From Desulfobacteraceae bacterium (GTDB lineage: Bacteria > Desulfobacterota > DSM-4660 > Desulfatiglandales > Desulfatiglandaceae): a DNA stretch of 5,629 nt. Below the pieces are notes generated by a model. That model did no database searches. It saw only the letters and a list, made by a program, of their open reading frames with translations, and was not told the origin of the DNA. The stretch spans positions 1 through 5,629 of the forward strand of contig JABMQV010000768.1 in the NCBI GenBank assembly GCA_013203065.1. Reading direction: 5' to 3'. The translations under genes were made by a program, and so were the position numbers. Of the stretch, positions 5,416 to 5,629 are shown piece after piece. Numbering within the stretch: the first letter of the stretch is position 1; each line of letters starts with the position of its first letter.

Positions 5416-5629
5416 ATGAAAAGAGTGGCATTGGGCAAAACCGGGATCAGGGTTTCAAGGCTTGGCATCGGGACAGGCACTTCCCACCCCTCGGGGTATT
5501 GCTACCAGACATTGATGGACCGGGGGGAGTTGGCAAGGCTCCTCCTTTTTGCGTTGGAGCGGGGTATAAACTTCTGGGATACGGCCTTTCAGTACGGGAC
5601 CTATCTCCATGTCAAAGAGGCACTAAAGC
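5416..5629 (+). CDS. Aldo/keto reductase, N-terminal part (cut by window end)
   Basis: Seventy-one codons are visible before the window ends. Aldo/keto reductases are cytoplasmic NAD(P)H-dependent enzymes that interconvert carbonyls and alcohols in a TIM barrel. Seen here: the family opening LGKTGIRVSRLGIGTG (6-21), then an ARLLLFALERGINFWDTA stretch (from 40) in which D55 is the expected catalytic aspartate. Next is QYGTYLHVKEALK (59-71), with Y60 in the position of the catalytic tyrosine. The catalytic lysine and histidine lie beyond the window. ATG 5416 is preceded by TGAGG (5402-5406) with a 9-nt gap; an in-frame TTG at 5401 is possible but its nearest GGAGG (5383-5387) is too far away. 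The gene is divergent from the small gene and may share regulatory DNA with it. Some anaerobe relatives have a C-terminal ferredoxin-like domain, which cannot be checked here. Confidence 0.87.
   Translation, partial: MKRVALGKTGIRVSRLGIGTGTSHPSGYCYQTLMDRGELARLLLFALERGINFWDTAFQYGTYLHVKEALK

Noticed and set aside
5162..5431. 89-codon minus-strand open frame across the divergent region
   Set aside because: It has no ribosome site, starts antisense inside the clearly recognisable aldo/keto reductase, and shows no family motif; its C-terminal part reads through the hairpin.
1..5629. CRISPR array, tRNA/rRNA genes, insertion sequence or phage genes
   Set aside because: I saw no regularly spaced repeats, no tRNA-like cloverleaf, and no transposase, integrase or phage-like protein in any frame.

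Overview
The window reads as part of an anaerobe-type catabolic region, most likely from a Desulfobacterota (deltaproteobacterial) genome or a relative. This is inferred from gene style: a PaaK-type acyl-CoA ligase with a CxCGR insert, a short Old-Yellow-Enzyme-like flavoprotein carrying a cysteine cluster, and an Fsr-like MFS exporter, all in moderate-GC DNA. No taxonomic marker gene is present, so the assignment is tentative.

Layout. Five genes lie on the minus strand and one on the plus strand. Read in the direction of minus-strand transcription, a small uncharacterised gene (5100 to 4789) is followed after 62 bp by an MFS transporter (4726 to 3575). A 339-bp gene-free stretch with a terminator-like hairpin comes next. 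Then follows a tight three-gene set: an OYE/2,4-dienoyl-CoA-reductase-like oxidoreductase (3235 to 2015), a PaaK-family CoA ligase (1960 to 629) and a cyclic amidohydrolase of the dihydroorotase/allantoinase/dihydropyrimidinase type (606 to beyond position 1). The gaps inside this set are 54 and 22 bp. On the plus strand, an aldo/keto reductase begins at 5416 and runs off the window. About 300 bp separates it from the divergent small gene, and this stretch holds a strong imperfect hairpin and other inverted repeats.

How the genes may work together (inference). A flavoenzyme that reduces a C=C bond, an amidohydrolase that opens a cyclic amide or imide, and a ligase that makes a CoA thioester would form a short route from an unsaturated N-heterocycle to an acyl-CoA. 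This has the same logic as reductive pyrimidine or nicotinate breakdown. The transporter and the aldo/keto reductase could serve the same substrate, but nothing in the sequence proves it. The substrate cannot be read from the sequence. The most interesting points are this gene combination, the unusual active-site motifs in the amidohydrolase and flavoprotein, and the structured divergent intergenic region.
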